NCBI GenBank assembly: GCA_038503075.1
Contig: JBCAML010000001.1
Coordinates: 434,001-498,000, forward strand
DNA from: Gyromitra esculenta
Lineage: Eukaryota; Ascomycota; Pezizomycetes; Pezizales; Discinaceae
Length of the DNA stretch: 64,000 nucleotides
Reading direction: 5' to 3'
Part shown: piece by piece, positions 15,034-27,557 of the stretch
Numbering within the stretch: position 1 is the stretch's first letter
Layout of the letters: every line of letters begins with the position of its first letter
Notes under the pieces: generated by a model
Told to the model about the DNA's origin: nothing
What the model saw: the letters and a program-made list of their open reading frames with translations, nothing else
Database searches by the model: none
Position numbers and translations under genes: made by a program

Positions 15034-15955
15034 ATGCCTGTGAGCTCCCATTTTCCACCTTAGCCATACCTTGGATATGGCTAACTTAAGTGAGAATTTA
15101 TTTAACTAATATGTTAATCCCTAGGCCTACCACTCTGCATTCCTTCAAGACGCTGACGTCCGCGTCATCGGTAAGCCCAAATACCCCTCTGTCCCTGCTG
15201 CTGGGGTTCATCAATGCCAACAAAATAACGTAGGAAACTTCGCTCTCCTTCCTCTACGTACTCGCACTCGAGGGCCCGCGTATACATTACCCTCGCTTCC
15301 ACCATCTATCACAAGCGACCTTGACATCGACCCAGACAGCGAGCATTACGATATCCTAGACGAGATTATCACGCTTTTTCGCGCGAACACTTTGTTCCGG
15401 AATTTCGAGATCAAGGGCCCCGCCGATAGGACGCTGATTTATGGTATTCTTTGGATTTCTGATTGTTTGGGAAAGATCAAGCCGAACATGAGCTTGAGGG
15501 ATTCGGAGAAGGTATTGAATGAGTATCAATTCTCCCCCCTCTTGCAAGATGGGTTCGCCAATTGAGTTAAATAATCGGTTCAGGCCTTTCATGTTATTCG
15601 GTTTTTGCTGACCATTTAGGCACTTCAAACGTCTGCTCTCGACCATTTTGCTCTTCCTGGCGATCCTTTATTTCCCCTGAATGCTCTCTACCAGCCCCCA
15701 GGCGATAGATCAGAGGCCGAGACTATGAGAGGCTATATCAGCCAGTTTAGGCAAGAGTTGGTTATCAGGCTGCTCAACAGGGTCTATGCGGACGGTACGG
15801 GCAAGCCGAGCAAGGTATGCACGGAACTCCACTATTGGGAGCTAAACCCCTTCTGGATTGCAAATATAGCCTTAGTACTAAGCTAACATCCTTATGTCAA
15901 ATTCCAGTGGTGGTTAAGCTTCACTAAGAGAAGGTTTATGGGCAAGAGTTTCTGA
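15034..15955 (+). CDS. ARC18: Arp2/3 complex subunit 3 (p21, ARPC3/Arc18)
   Basis: Subunit of the seven-protein Arp2/3 complex that nucleates branched actin for endocytosis and polar growth. Exons: 15034-15039 (only ATGCCT), 15125-15170, 15234-15511, 15620-15814, 15908-15955; 190 aa against about 175-190 in the family. Seen: MPAYHSAFLQDADVRVIGNF at the start, LLPLRTRTRGPA, DEIITLFRANTLFRNFEIKG, DRTLIYGILWISDCLGKI, SALDHFALPGDPLFPLNALY, and the C-terminal KPSKWWLSFTKRRFMGKSF. All four introns restore frame. The first coding exon is just two codons, needed to reach the conserved MPAYHS start. Confidence 0.94.
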
Positions 15956-16370
15956 GTCGATATTGTAGACATGTAACGCTTTAGATTGTTAGTTGGGCTT
16001 AGGAAGAATGAAATCTGGGAAAGAAGGCGTAAGATATCAGCTCCCCAAGATTGTAGTTCTGTATTCTTCTAAAAGTTTTATTCAAGAGTATAAGATTAGA
16101 TTTTAACCAATCTATTTTGTATTCGTCCCTCCTTTGAGAAAACCTAGTTAATTATTAATAGTGATATTGATAATGCGAATTCATCTGCCGAGTGATAAAT
16201 CATGGCGATCAGAACTAATCTTTTGCGGTTACCCGGCCCTCGACGTCACAGTCCCCCCCCCACCAAACTCTGCCATAACTTGCGCTCCCCACCAGAAAAT
16301 ATGAACTCCACAAAGCAACCCCTACCACTATTAGTATTTCGCCATAGTAAATGATAACAAAGGTAGCTTA
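15956..16370. other. ARC18-AFG2 spacer
   Basis: 415 nt between two plus-strand genes. C-run at 16252-16261. Nothing else supported. Confidence 0.5.
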
Positions 16371-19161
16371 ATGCCACCTAAAACAGCCAATCTAGCTCAT
16401 CCTCTGAAGGGCGGTGCTAATTCTCAAATTTTCACCGTGTAACCTCCTCACTTTCTCTCCCTCTTCAGCAAATTAAGCTAACACCTAATACGAGTTCAAG
16501 CCGTCCAACCCCATTTCCGGTATCCCACAAAACATTCCTACGTATTAACGTCCACAGACATGCTCTCAACCTACTCGATGTTAAAGCTGGTGACCTATGT
16601 CACATCTCAGTTGCTCCCGAACCAGATGAAGCTACTAACAATAATATCGAAACTAAGACCAAAGTGTTTCCGGCAATCGCATGGTTGGCTGCGGATGCAC
16701 ATCTGCAAAGACACATTGCTCTGATCTCAGAAAATGTCAGGAGCATGTTAGAGGTTGGATTCGAAAATAAGATTGTGGTGGGGAAGTATACGGAGAAGGT
16801 TGATGATGCAGCGCTGGTGACAGTTAAGGAAATTGAATTTGAGGAAGTCATAACACCGACAATAGGTAAAAATGGAATTGCAGCCGCGATGTCTGGGAAG
16901 AAGCTGAGGGTAGGAATTGAAAAGGGGCAAGTAGAAGGGTGGAAATGGTTTTTGGAACATATTTTCGGTACGTGGTGGAGTATTAATAAAAACAATCATA
17001 ACGTGTATATTCGTTCGCCCTTTCCTAGGGGCTTGTGCTGAGATTTCCTTTATGTGTAGTGGAGGCAAAATACATCTCGGAAGGACTAGTCTTTAATTCC
17101 GTCGAATACAAGGGCCGAAAACGGGCATTCAGAGTTGAGAAGATAGCTTCCGGAAACAAAACTTCTAGCGGATCTGAAGGCGCAGCCGATATAAAAGCAT
17201 ACAGAGTGACCGAGATCACAGCTGTCGAACTCATCCAGGACGAAACCCCATCTGAAAACGTACCAAAGACCAAATTTTCTGGAGCAAAACGAACGCCCCC
17301 TCCTCCACAAGTAGAATCCTCAGTAACCATTGCAACTCCCTCTCGAATTACATTCGGCTCTATTGGCGGCCTCTCCAAACAAATCATGACGCTCAAAACC
17401 CTCCTTCTCTCAACCTTGCACCAATCCCACCACTTTACTCGCTTCAACCTCACTCCTCCCCGCGGTATCTTGCTCTATGGTCCTCCCGGCACAGGGAAAA
17501 CCCTCCTGCTAAAAGCCATCGCTTCAGAAATTGACGCAAAGTGCTTCGTCCTCAATGGTAGCATTGTGGGCAAATACATGGGCGAGTCAGAAGCTGCCGT
17601 CCGAAGGGTATTCGCAGAAGCACGCAAACACCAGCCTGCAGTCGTATTCATCGATGAGGTTGACAGTCTCGCCCCAAAACGAGGAGCCGGAGATGGTAGC
17701 GAAGGGCGAGTGGTGGCGACGTTGCTGACAGAGATGGATGGAATGGACTATGCCTCCGAAGATGGTAGCCCCGTGAGGGTCGTGGTCGTGGCAGCGACGA
17801 ATAGGCCCAATGCAGTCGATGAAGCCCTCCGTCGGCCTGGAAGATTTGATCGTGAGATTGAGATTGGTATCCCGGATGTGGATTCTCGGAGAGAGATACT
17901 AGCATTGCTGATGCATGAGCTACCGTTTGAGGGTGTAGAAGGGGGTAAGAAAGAGGAGTTTGTGCGAGCGCTTGCGGGAAGAACCCATGGGTTTGTGGGT
18001 GCAGACTTGGAGGCATTGGTTAGGACAGGTTTTACCATTGGCTTAAAAAGACTAGGTGTAGATAAGTTACTAGTAGGTGAGGTCAGAAAAGAGAGTAAAA
18101 CACAAAGTGAGGACGAGCAGGAAGTGATACTGCGAGAGGAAGATATTGAAGCTGCATTAAAGGATGTAAGGCCAACAGCTATGAGGGAGATCTTCCTAGA
18201 ACCACCAAAGGTGAGATGGTCGGACATCGGTGGACAGGAAGAGGTGAAACAACGTCTACGCGAAGCCGTAGAATGGCCATTAACTGTGAGTGTTTATATT
18301 TATCTACCATTTTCATACATGGCACTAACCACCTTGCCCCACAGCACCCTGAAGTATTCGCCCGTCTAGGTGGCACCCCAAGAAAGGGTCTGCTTCTTTA
18401 TGGCCCTCCTGGATGCTCCAAAACACTCACGGCGAAAGCACTCGCCACGGAAGCGGGCCTTAACTTTATGGCCGTCAAAGGGCCTGAGCTATTTAGTATG
18501 TATGTCGGGGAATCCGAGCGCGCCGTTCGAGAAGTTTTCCGAAAGGCCAGAGCAGCAAGCCCAAGTATTATATTTTTCGACGAAATTGATGCGCTGAGTG
18601 CGTCAAGAGAAGGTGGACAGGGAAAGAGCGGAGGTGGAGGTGTAGGTGCAAGTGTTTTGACGGCGTTGTTGAATGAGATGGATGGGATTGAGAGTTTGAA
18701 AAATGTCACGATTCTAGCAGCGACTAACAGGCCAGAAATCATTGTATGCTGCTTCCCCGATTCATGTTTTCTAGGCGTGTTGAACGTCTGCGTAGTGATA
18801 TTAATTGTATAAACAGGACCCTGCATTACTTCGCCCAGGAAGACTTGATACAATCCTCTACGTCGGACCTCCAGACCTCGAAGCTCGAAGACAGATATTA
18901 AATATCAAAACAAAGAAGATGTCAATTTCCCCCGAGATTGACCTCGATGAATTGGCACATGAGACTGATGGATACTCTGGAGCTGAAATTGTCAATATAT
19001 GTGATGAGGCTATCCACTACGCCATGCGTGAGTCATTTGATATTGATGCTGTTGGAAAGAGGCATTTTGATCAGGCAATGGAAAAAGCGGTGCCCCAGAT
19101 CACGAGCGCTATGAGGGAGAGGTATGAAAAGTGGTCTGTTGGTGGAGTAAAGAAAATATAA
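16371..19161 (+). CDS. AFG2: AAA ATPase Afg2/Drg1 (ribosome maturation)
   Basis: Hexameric type II AAA ATPase that strips shuttling factors such as Rlp24 from cytoplasmic pre-60S particles. Predicted exons: 16371-16438, 16495-16967, 17060-18285, 18345-18743, 18817-19161; 836 aa, close to yeast Afg2 (780). The N-domain includes [19 protein letters not shown]1 has Walker [12 protein letters not shown] (about residue 318), Walker [16 protein letters not shown] and the arginine-finger region [16 protein letters not shown]. The linker [19 protein letters not shown] is diagnostic of Afg2. D2 has the unusual P-loop GPPGCSKT typical of this family (about 606-613), Walker [16 protein letters not shown] and [17 protein letters not shown]. 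The exon 1-2 junction (acceptor TACGAG at 16494) is the weakest point. The start methionine gives a short lysine/glycine-containing leader. Confidence 0.94.
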
Positions 19162-19919
19162 GTAGCAACGTCTTATTCGCTTATTAGAGCAAATTTCTGT
19201 GTATATAGTCATGTTTTTGTTTCTTTGTTTTTTTTGGAAGGGGTATTGTGATCTTAAATTCTAACAATCGTTTGAAATAGACCTTAAGGATAGGTATTAT
19301 TTTGCTCAAAAATGAGGACGGGACGGATAAAAACAATTACCAAGCCCCAACACCTGGGTTCCGGAGCCCCCTCGCTGATTATCGAAAAGCTGCCAAGTCA
19401 GGCCGAACCATCGGCTACTAGGATTACAAAAATGACCTAAGTGAGCCGAGTGAGAGCATGTGATGCATAGTGAAATATTCATTAGATGCATTCAACTCGG
19501 AGGTTATGGTACTCTCCGCAGCACACTAAACCAAAAACCAAAAAACCACAAAACATAACCCAGCCCCCAATCTCAAACCACATTTCCGCAATGCTGGGCG
19601 TCCACTTTCTCTACCTAAAGTGGTAAACTCAGGACAATTTACTTATATGCCCATTCTTCTGTCTTCTGCTCCACTATCATTTTCCTCAGCTCAAACCATC
19701 TTTTCCCTAACACCTCGTTCCCTTCATCCTTAGAGAGACAAATTGTTAAAGGAAGGAAGAAAATGGATGGAGATGGGGGATAAGTTTTATTAGTTAGAAT
19801 TTGTTTGGATTTGCTATTTGTTTTTGAGAGCTTTTTATTAGTTATGTTTGTTATTTTGTTTATCCCTTTTTGCTAACCGCCATAATCCAAGAGATTGGAT
19901 GCGTGTATGGTTAATCTAT
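19162..19919. other. Convergent spacer with short tandem repeat
   Basis: Between the 3' end of AFG2 (plus) and the end of the next minus-strand gene. T-rich after AFG2; TCTA-type microsatellite at about 19915-19932. No gene supported. Confidence 0.5.
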
Positions 19920-20160
19920 CTATCTATCTATCCCTCCATCCTTCCTCGTAAACACCCATCCCATCTTATCAAAATTGGTCACCTCCACCCCTAGCACCTC
20001 CACTGACCACGATCCAATCTCCTTATCCAACTTCGCATCTCCGTCATACTTCCTGTAGTCCCCTTTACTCTTCCTCAAATGTCTCCTCACCGCTCTTTCC
20101 CATTTTCCATGTCTCTCCTTCGCCCTCATCGCCGCTTTTCTAATCTCATCTCTGTATGGT
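19920..20160 (-). CDS. Terminal exon of an unidentified basic protein
   Basis: An open stretch of 79 codons plus stop on the minus strand, preceded by a good acceptor (CACTACACCTAG, ending at 20161). It reads PYRDEIRKAAMRAKERHGKW, then a basic helix RAVRRHLRKSKGDYRKYDGD, then KEIGSWSVEVLGVEVTNFDK and MGWVFTRKDGG. The mixed charged/hydrophobic composition and clean ending look like real protein, and the same sequence holds no such quality in other frames. I could not connect it to an upstream exon: lysine/arginine-rich frames at 20187-20404 are candidates, but none joins in frame with a start codon by eye. Function unknown; family not recognised. Confidence 0.45.
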
Positions 20161-20575
20161 CTAGGTGTAGTGGTAAGCGCGAAATTTCAGTCCGGTGGAA
20201 AGACAGAACTTAAATTGCTACTTAGTCTGAAAGGAAGACTGAGACTGGTTTCTGCATCCATCCGATAACCATCGACTCTTCTAAACCTTCTCTTTTCTTT
20301 TTTCTTTTTTTTAGCACCAAGCCTTTTTCTCTCACGACGAGGTTTCTGCAGCGCATTAGTGCCTCGCAAGCGAATTCCCCAAAGAATTTGCCATAGTAAA
20401 ACACTCTATAGTTCGCTTTTTTTTTTTATTCCGACCCTTTATCCCCGAAACAGATCATTATTATCCACCACCACTCCTCCTGCCATCCCTCTTAGTTACA
20501 TTTATTCACCAGTTCCGAAACTAGAGCTCCCGATAGACACAATTTGTTAACGTAAACGTAGATAGGAAATCCTAG
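20161..20575. other. Probable upstream exons of the preceding minus-strand gene
   Basis: Contains lysine/arginine-rich minus-strand frames at 20187-20404 that may be 5' exons of the protein ending at 19920. The exon structure could not be solved. The 3' end of TFC3 begins at 20576. Confidence 0.35.
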
Positions 20576-23500
20576 CTAAGACTGCAATGCAAGAAAATAT
20601 CCTTCAGTCGGCCAGCACGCCGTTTTAGTATCACCTTCACCTTCCCCGCTACACTTTACCGATCCTCGAGCGGCTAGCCAGTCCACAATTTCCTCCACCT
20701 CGATCAAAATTAATCCCGGCCAAAGCACTCTCATAATCTCTTTTTTATGGATACCCGGACGACTCGTGATTAACGACAGCACCGCTGTTGAAACCTTGAG
20801 CCACATACCCCTGATGAGTTTTCTATTAAGATCAACCCAAAGACGTATTGGCTCGGCCTTGTTATAGGGGCTTCCTCGTGGGAGTGGAGGCGCTGGAAGA
20901 AGTTTTTGTTTGATCTCGTATCCTGGCCCTGGCTTGATCTGGACCTTGAAATTAACAATATCTTTATCCATACCTCGTGTCTTATATCCATCAATCAAAC
21001 CGAGCTTATCTGCGAAGTACCCACTCTTGCACAAAATAATCTATAGAATCCGTGTTAGTCTTCCATTCGTAGATACAAAAATGAGATTTTCTCATACTCT
21101 TCTTGAGGCCATCATATCAAATAGACATGCCATTGAACCGTCATTGGTTAATGGTGACACCTCGATTGCTTTGTATCTCTTGAAATTTTCCCGGATGTAT
21201 GCCTCGTATGATACAGCTTGGGCGAAGAGGTTCTCGTCCATCGGCGTGCGAAGTGAGTGATGAAACTTATCAGTAAACTCATAGTTACGTCCTGGCGTAA
21301 ACCTAGTCTTGTCTTTCTTGTGTGCAATCGTTTTACTGATAATTAATGTATAAAAGGCTTCGTCGACGAGACGCTCTGGATATGAATGCAAGATTTCGAA
21401 TGCCTTCTTGGGATCATATTCAGAGGCGTCGGTGATGATATTGGCCTAAGACATACGTTAGTCGAGAAGTCCCAGACAGAGATGGGCTAAATGATCTAAT
21501 TACTTTAATAATTGATTTTATATATTCTAAGGCTTGCTCGTCTTCGGCAGGCCGTTCCTTTTCATGTAAAGGTATTTCGTAGGGATGGCATACAAAATGG
21601 TTCCCTCTATTACCCATAGTAAGGACGGGGCTATGGAATTCATTCCGCCATGTTGAAGGCCCATCGGCACGTAAATCATAAGTTTGATCAAAGACCTCAC
21701 GTGTCGTGGGAAGTTCAGGTACTGATTGGCTCCTTGAGGGTCACACGTTAGCCTTAGATTACAAATATATGGCATATAAACCTACTCTGGAAGTTCCAGA
21801 TTCTCGCGAAACCACGTGACGACATACGGCAAATCAAAAGTCGATGAATCCATAGGATTGAAAGGTGGCAGGTGACCTTTTTCATACGCCTCAAGAAACA
21901 TCTGCTCGAACTCTGCTTGGAGCTTTTTCATATGAGTTTTATGAATCTCACGCACACGAGGCCAACGCTTCTGCAATGTTATCGCATTATGTTTAGGAAT
22001 AGCCGTCTGAACAAGACCCCAATCAATCTTACGATCCCAACCTCCAAAGATAGTTCTAACAATAATAATAGCGATAAGCAATGAGTCTTCATCTTCTTTA
22101 GGTATGATGTACTGGTTCCTAAATTGGAACCTACGAGGGGGAACTATACAAAATTAGTCTGAAAATAACTGAAAGGAGAGGCCTATCTACTCACGCTCTT
22201 GGAGAGGCAATGTATCAGACGCTTTAAGTGTATTTTTGCGAATTGCGGTCATAGCACGCTCGCGGCGTGAGGGGGCTTTCTCAAAGGATCCTGGCGCTCT
22301 GCGTTTTCTCTTAGGTGCATCTCCCATGAGAAGGTCCACTGTTCGAGTTGGTTTGGGACCAGTCTTTGCACCAGGCTTCTTCCTGGTACTTCCTGGCTTT
22401 GGACCAGGCTTCCGCGGGCCATCGGGCCGAGGCTCGGAAAAATCTGGAGCCCTTATACGTTGATCCATATCCAGCACAGGAACTTGTTCAAAATTATCAC
22501 CAACTTCAGTATCAGGCGCGAAATGGTTGATCATTATCAAACTGTTGTCTTCACGCTCTGCCACTGGGGAATTATCCATATTTTTCTCCCATTTCTCAAC
22601 ATCATGAAGTTCTTGAAGAAATCTTTTACCGTCCCTTGGCTCGTTGAGGTCTCTATCAACAAAATCATTCCACCAAACTCGTCTTGGCAAATTCTCTTCC
22701 GTAGGGGGTGGGTCATAAGGGTCAAATGTTTCGTGGCGGTATTGCTGGTTCAATTTCAGAAGCACCTTCTCAGCTCTCAGTTCAGCCTTTCTTCGACGAG
22801 CAGCCTCTTCCTTCTGTTCATCAGTAAACTTCTTCCGTCTTCCCGAGGTCATCACATGGTTCTCTGTGTAAATCCGTGGGCGGCCTCGAGGTTTCGATGG
22901 AGTAGCTAGTTTAGCAGCCCTCGCGGCCGCACGATCAGCTGCCTTAGCGGCACGCTTCATCTTCAGCTGCATAACAGAATTTGGATGTATCCTATCAAAC
23001 TCAACACCTTCCACTTCTCGTGGTTTTGGCAATGACCAATGTGGTGGCTTGGCGAACCTCTCCTGGATATTTTGCTGGAGCTCCGTGTTAGGCGGAAACC
23101 AGAGATTCCCTTCGACCGAAATCATTTCTTTGACCATGGCATTAACCAATGGCGAATCAGTACCTAGGCTAGCATCCACCAATATTTTTTTTGTAATCAA
23201 ACTTCCGTTTGAGTTGGTAAAACTGAACGTAAGCGGATGAATCTTTTTTTTATACTGTAACGACTGAACGATACCTCTGATCAATCGGCGATCACAAAGG
23301 CCAGACTTCGGGTTTTTCTTACGAAAGCGTTTATCGAATGCGAATCGAAGTTCATTCCCTCCCGGAAAAACACCACCGTGTTCCCTAATAAGATCAAGAA
23401 CGACTTGTTGACGAGCCAACGCCAACATGCCGCCAATGGAACCATAGGATTCGTTCCCCTCAATATCTAAACTCTCTACTTCCACCAAAACCCCGTCAAC

Positions 23501-26500
23501 TACACGAACAGGAGCCGTGGGCGTTGGTGAAGCTTCTGCAGGTGAACCGCTCTCTGTGATAGCCATCTCCTCGCTGGTAATCTGATCATCCTGCACACTA
23601 GCAGGCATAACGATATTTGAACTCTCTTCGGGTTTTGGAGAAATCTCAAAATCTCGAGGGGTAGTAGTTTCATCCATGCGAATATCTTCCTGTCGATCAT
23701 CTTGTATCACTCGATCTTGCCCAGGTGTACTCTCACTAATACCACTAGAATCTAGCACTATTTTGCTCGGCTCAACGTCACTCCCATTCGTCTCTGGTGC
23801 ATTGTTTTTCGTACGTTTTGACTTCCGAATGGCTATGAATTCTTTAAAGGGGGCCTTCCGTTTTCTTGGTGTTTTAGCTGACAGCGCTTCCGCGGCGGTG
23901 GAATTTTCCAGATTCAATTGGTCCTCATCCTGCTCATCCGCGACAACGCTTGGTGTCTCTACTTTCTTCGCAACTTTACTTTTCCTGGCAGACCTTTTCG
24001 GTGTATTGGGATTCTTAGAGAGTTTCCCACGTTTTGGGCCCGGCCTCTCTTCGTCGCCGTCTGTTTTTTGTTTCTTAGGTGGCCGGCCACGGCGCTTTGG
24101 TAAAGGTGCATCTTCTGCACCTAGTACGACCACGGCACTATCGTCGACTTCTGGGGAATTCAGTTTCCGTTTCTCGCCATTTTCGGATGACATCTCTCGC
24201 AGACCCTCCTCTGCGTAGTCGACGACCAAGAGGCCCTGGCCAGGCTCGGCGTCAGTAACTAGGGTCTCTGCTTCGCGTTTAGCAGCAGCGCGCCGTTTTC
24301 CGGCCAAGTAAGGCTCCTGTCCTTTCTCATATTTGCGTGGTCTTCCCCCACGAGCTATTTTATTGTTAGAGTGATTCATTCCCCCCACGGGGAACCGGTA
24401 ACCTCGCTTACGAGTACTGTTTCTCCAGTCAACACCCTTACCGCCCTGTCTGTCTTGTACGATATTAAACTGGGCAGTGAGAGTAGCCAAATTCTCCTTC
24501 TTTTTACCCATTATTTGACTCTCCTCCAAAGTTCCGGATCCATCCTTTTTAACAAGTCTAGTAGTATCTATTAGGGGAAATCCATACTCGTCCGTCTCAA
24601 AATCATCTTCACCGCTTTCTAATGAAACCTTTCCAACAGATCCTTGTTTTACTCCTTTTTTTCTCATTGATGGCCCGAAAGGTTCTGTTGCTAGGCCTTC
24701 GGATACCAATTGCTGATGCCATCTATAACTAAAGTACCGGTAATGAGTTGAGCGGCCAGTAATTCCAGTTTCGCGAATGATAGCCAAGTGCATATACTGA
24801 GGAGGTTGCGATTGCGTAGGGAAATCGGTCATCCGGTGTAGAACTTGGTCCATAGGCCGGTAATACAGTGATCCAACAGTTCCGGACATTAAATCCTAGA
24901 TTAAAATCACCAATCAGCATTTAGATACAAAGTGGGCGAAATTATTAGCCGCACCATGCTAGTGATACCATCCTTTCCAGCTTTGTCTACGATGTCAAAG
25001 ATAATATTCGTCAATGGCTTATCAATCCTCCATTGTGGAATCTCTCTAGGGATCTCCTCTACTGCGTCGACATCAACACCCTCTAGTTCCCTCACCGCCT
25101 CGGGATCCAAATCATCACTATCCTTATCACCCTTCGTTATTTCGTCATCGGATGCTTCAGCTTCGCGCTCTTCTCCCTCTTCATCCTCCATGCTCACCTC
25201 ACGCTTTGAAAACGCCGTGAGAACTTTACGCCAATCACTAGCGTCCATGTCGCGTAAGTATCGCACGCACCTGGCATGACATTGCTCTGATATTATTCGC
25301 TCTCTATTCGCTTCCTTTTTTTTATACTTGCGATTTAGTTTGAGGGGAACACGGATTCGTTTAAGCACGCCTAATGATTCCAGTTTTCGAAGGATTCTTG
25401 AAAAAGAGCGCCAGTGAAATCGAGACTTATCCATACCCTAAACATTAAACAGGAAAAAGTCAGTAATCATTCGTAAACGAAAAGAAACACATACCAATTT
25501 TCTTTTTAAGTCGCTATGCATTAATACTCGATTCTTCGCCAGCTTTAATTCGACTAATATAGCTTTGATGAGTTTTTCTGTATCAATTGTAGGTCCCGTC
25601 CAGGCAAAATTTGGGCCCTCATCTTCTTTGTCGATCTGTCTCCTCGCTTTTTTTGTCTTGCCTTCTTTGACTTCCTGGGCAGATTGTAATTGACGTCTCA
25701 AATCTCGTTGAACCGCGAATCGTGTCAAAGTAAGCTTACTAGTATTAAGATTCTTAACTAATACGCTCTTTTTCTCGATGTAGCCTTGATTCTTGAGCAT
25801 CGTAGTGCGCACAGGAACAGACTTCTTGTCTTGACCCGTGATCTTGGTCAAATCCGGCTGAATGATTCCTTGTTCACGATGCTTTCCAATCACCTCAAGA
25901 CACTTGAAAATGGCATTAGGGACCTATTAACTTGTCAGAGTCAAAGTTCACTAAGGAGGTCAATGAACTTTCAGAGAATACGACCTTCTTGGGATCCACC
26001 CCATGCCCTGTCAGTGCTCGCCAGCGTCGCGCTTCCGAAGCGAAAACCCTCCATTTCTCGTGCCCTTTTTGATCCTTTATACCTGAGTCCCCTAAAACTA
26101 CCTCCCTATCGCCTTTACCAGCAGCTTTATCTTTCCTCAAGTCATCAACAATATCCTTCAACGACATATCACAACCTTCGTTACCCTCCCCAACACTAAA
26201 GTCGCCTTCCCCCCTCAAAAGATCCCACACATAGTCCTGGAAATCCTCCTTCAAGTTCGGCATACCCCACATCGCCGCCCCTACATAGGAGTCAAAATTT
26301 TCATTCCACCCGTCGTCCTTCGTCTTTGATAGTGCAGGTCTTGGCGGCGTATTGTCAGACAGCAACCCAATATCTGTTTTCGCTTGAGGGTTCTTGACGT
26401 AAAAATCATTCACGTAAACAAACAATTGCGGTATCGTTGTTCCTGCAAATTCGAGACCAATTAGTAAACTTTCCCATCTGAAACCTCATATCGAGAAAAA

Positions 26501-26809
26501 AAATTAAAAGTGACGATGACGAGGTTTGAACGACGTCAATTGCGCAAAAAATATGCAATAAAATAACAAGGGACACAAAAAAGGTATTGAGGCTCAAGCT
26601 CTAGAGATTAGGTATAAAAAGGTTTCTTAAATTTAAGATCTTGTTAAAGTAATTTTTTGCACAAGAGCATACGGTATCCCAACGCCACATACAACAGCCC
26701 CAACAGAGATAGAGGTGAGAGACGAGCAAATAACAAAAGGAGAATTACCTTCTTGGCCATCTAAAGAAACCTCTTCCAAAACATAATCGAGAAGGGCTGG
26801 GATACTCAT
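20576..26809 (-). CDS. TFC3: TFIIIC B-block-binding subunit (tau138/Tfc3 type)
   Basis: Largest TFIIIC subunit; with its partners it binds the B block of tRNA genes and helps recruit TFIIIB and Pol III. Exons (minus): 26809-26749, 26442-25985, 25923-25495, 25437-24955, 24895-22195, 22143-21786, 21732-21504, 21445-21098, 21040-20576; 1,843 aa. All eight introns keep frame; intron 1 (306 nt) is the longest in the window. Seen: start MSIPALLDYVLEEVSLDG; winged-helix B-block region at about 174-245 (VPNAIFKCLEVIGKHREQGI, VRTTMLKNQGYIEKKSV); second helical block HWRSFSRILRKLESLGVLKR. The long middle exon carries several AT-hook-like cores (GRPRKYEKG, RRGRPPKKQK, RGRPRIYTE) in a charged, probably disordered region. 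The C-terminal part includes IFGGWDRKIDWGLV and RVLWPGLILIEVEEIVDWL. Exon 2 could read on to a stop near 25917, but an intron 25924-25984 gives the better continuation. Confidence 0.85.
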
Positions 26810-27557
26810 AGCGTAAGTTAAGGTGAATGGGCAATCATGGAAGAGATGTTGTGAATTTTAGATCGACAACGAAGAATGACTGGAACTAGAGAAACGCTAA
26901 AACAATCATAAGTAGGGTTACCCGGCGCGGGAAAATCATGCCAAGACTTTGGGGTAACGTACATGTACCATTAAGGTGTTCTATATGTGACCTATAATAC
27001 AACTAGGATCTGGATGCTTTTACGAGCTGGGCTACTCTAAAGGTATGATTAAGCCTAAGCTCGTATTTTATACGTACCCCATGTTGCACTTATTTTTTTT
27101 TGGGAGTTTTATGGTATGTCGCCACCCAAAAACCTAAATTCTCAAAAACCAACAACTGCACATTTTTGTTCCCTTAAAAGAATGTATCGCCAGCTTTTCG
27201 CACAAACTTCTACCGTTTCCCATGTGGAAAATGGGGTCAAGCATAGATATATTTTTGTACTGGGATCCAAATATCTCAAACCACTAGGCTACCAAACGCT
27301 CGCTCCGTTATCAACAAAAGGTGAGAAACAGAAAAGAAAATTCCGAGTGTACGTTCGCTTTGAGTTCCAACATGTGCTAGTCCTGCCTCCAAGGGCAATG
27401 GTAACAACACTATTGTATAAGCTACTACTTCTACTTCTACTTTCAACCGCCATAACTAACCAACTAATTACTTCTTCGGAGCCGGGGCTGGTTCAATGTT
27501 CCAAATCGACTCCGCATATCTAAACGAGAAAACCCTGTCAACAATCTAAAAGTATAA
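26810..27557. other. TFC3 promoter region / GPH1 3' spacer
   Basis: A 135-codon plus-strand frame at 27116-27523 has no recognisable features beyond a leucine run and is not called. TACATGTA at 26960. Nothing else supported. Confidence 0.5.

Noticed and set aside
23676..24218. 180-codon plus-strand frame
   Set aside because: Antisense to the large TFC3 exon; serine/phenylalanine-rich, typical of antisense to lysine/glutamate-rich coding.
25916..26809. Separate short gene ending near 25917
   Set aside because: An intron at 25924-25984 joins it in frame to the B-block region; the combined protein matches TFIIIC architecture.
27116..27523. 135-codon plus-strand frame
   Set aside because: No recognisable domain; lies in the spacer after GPH1 with no supporting signal.
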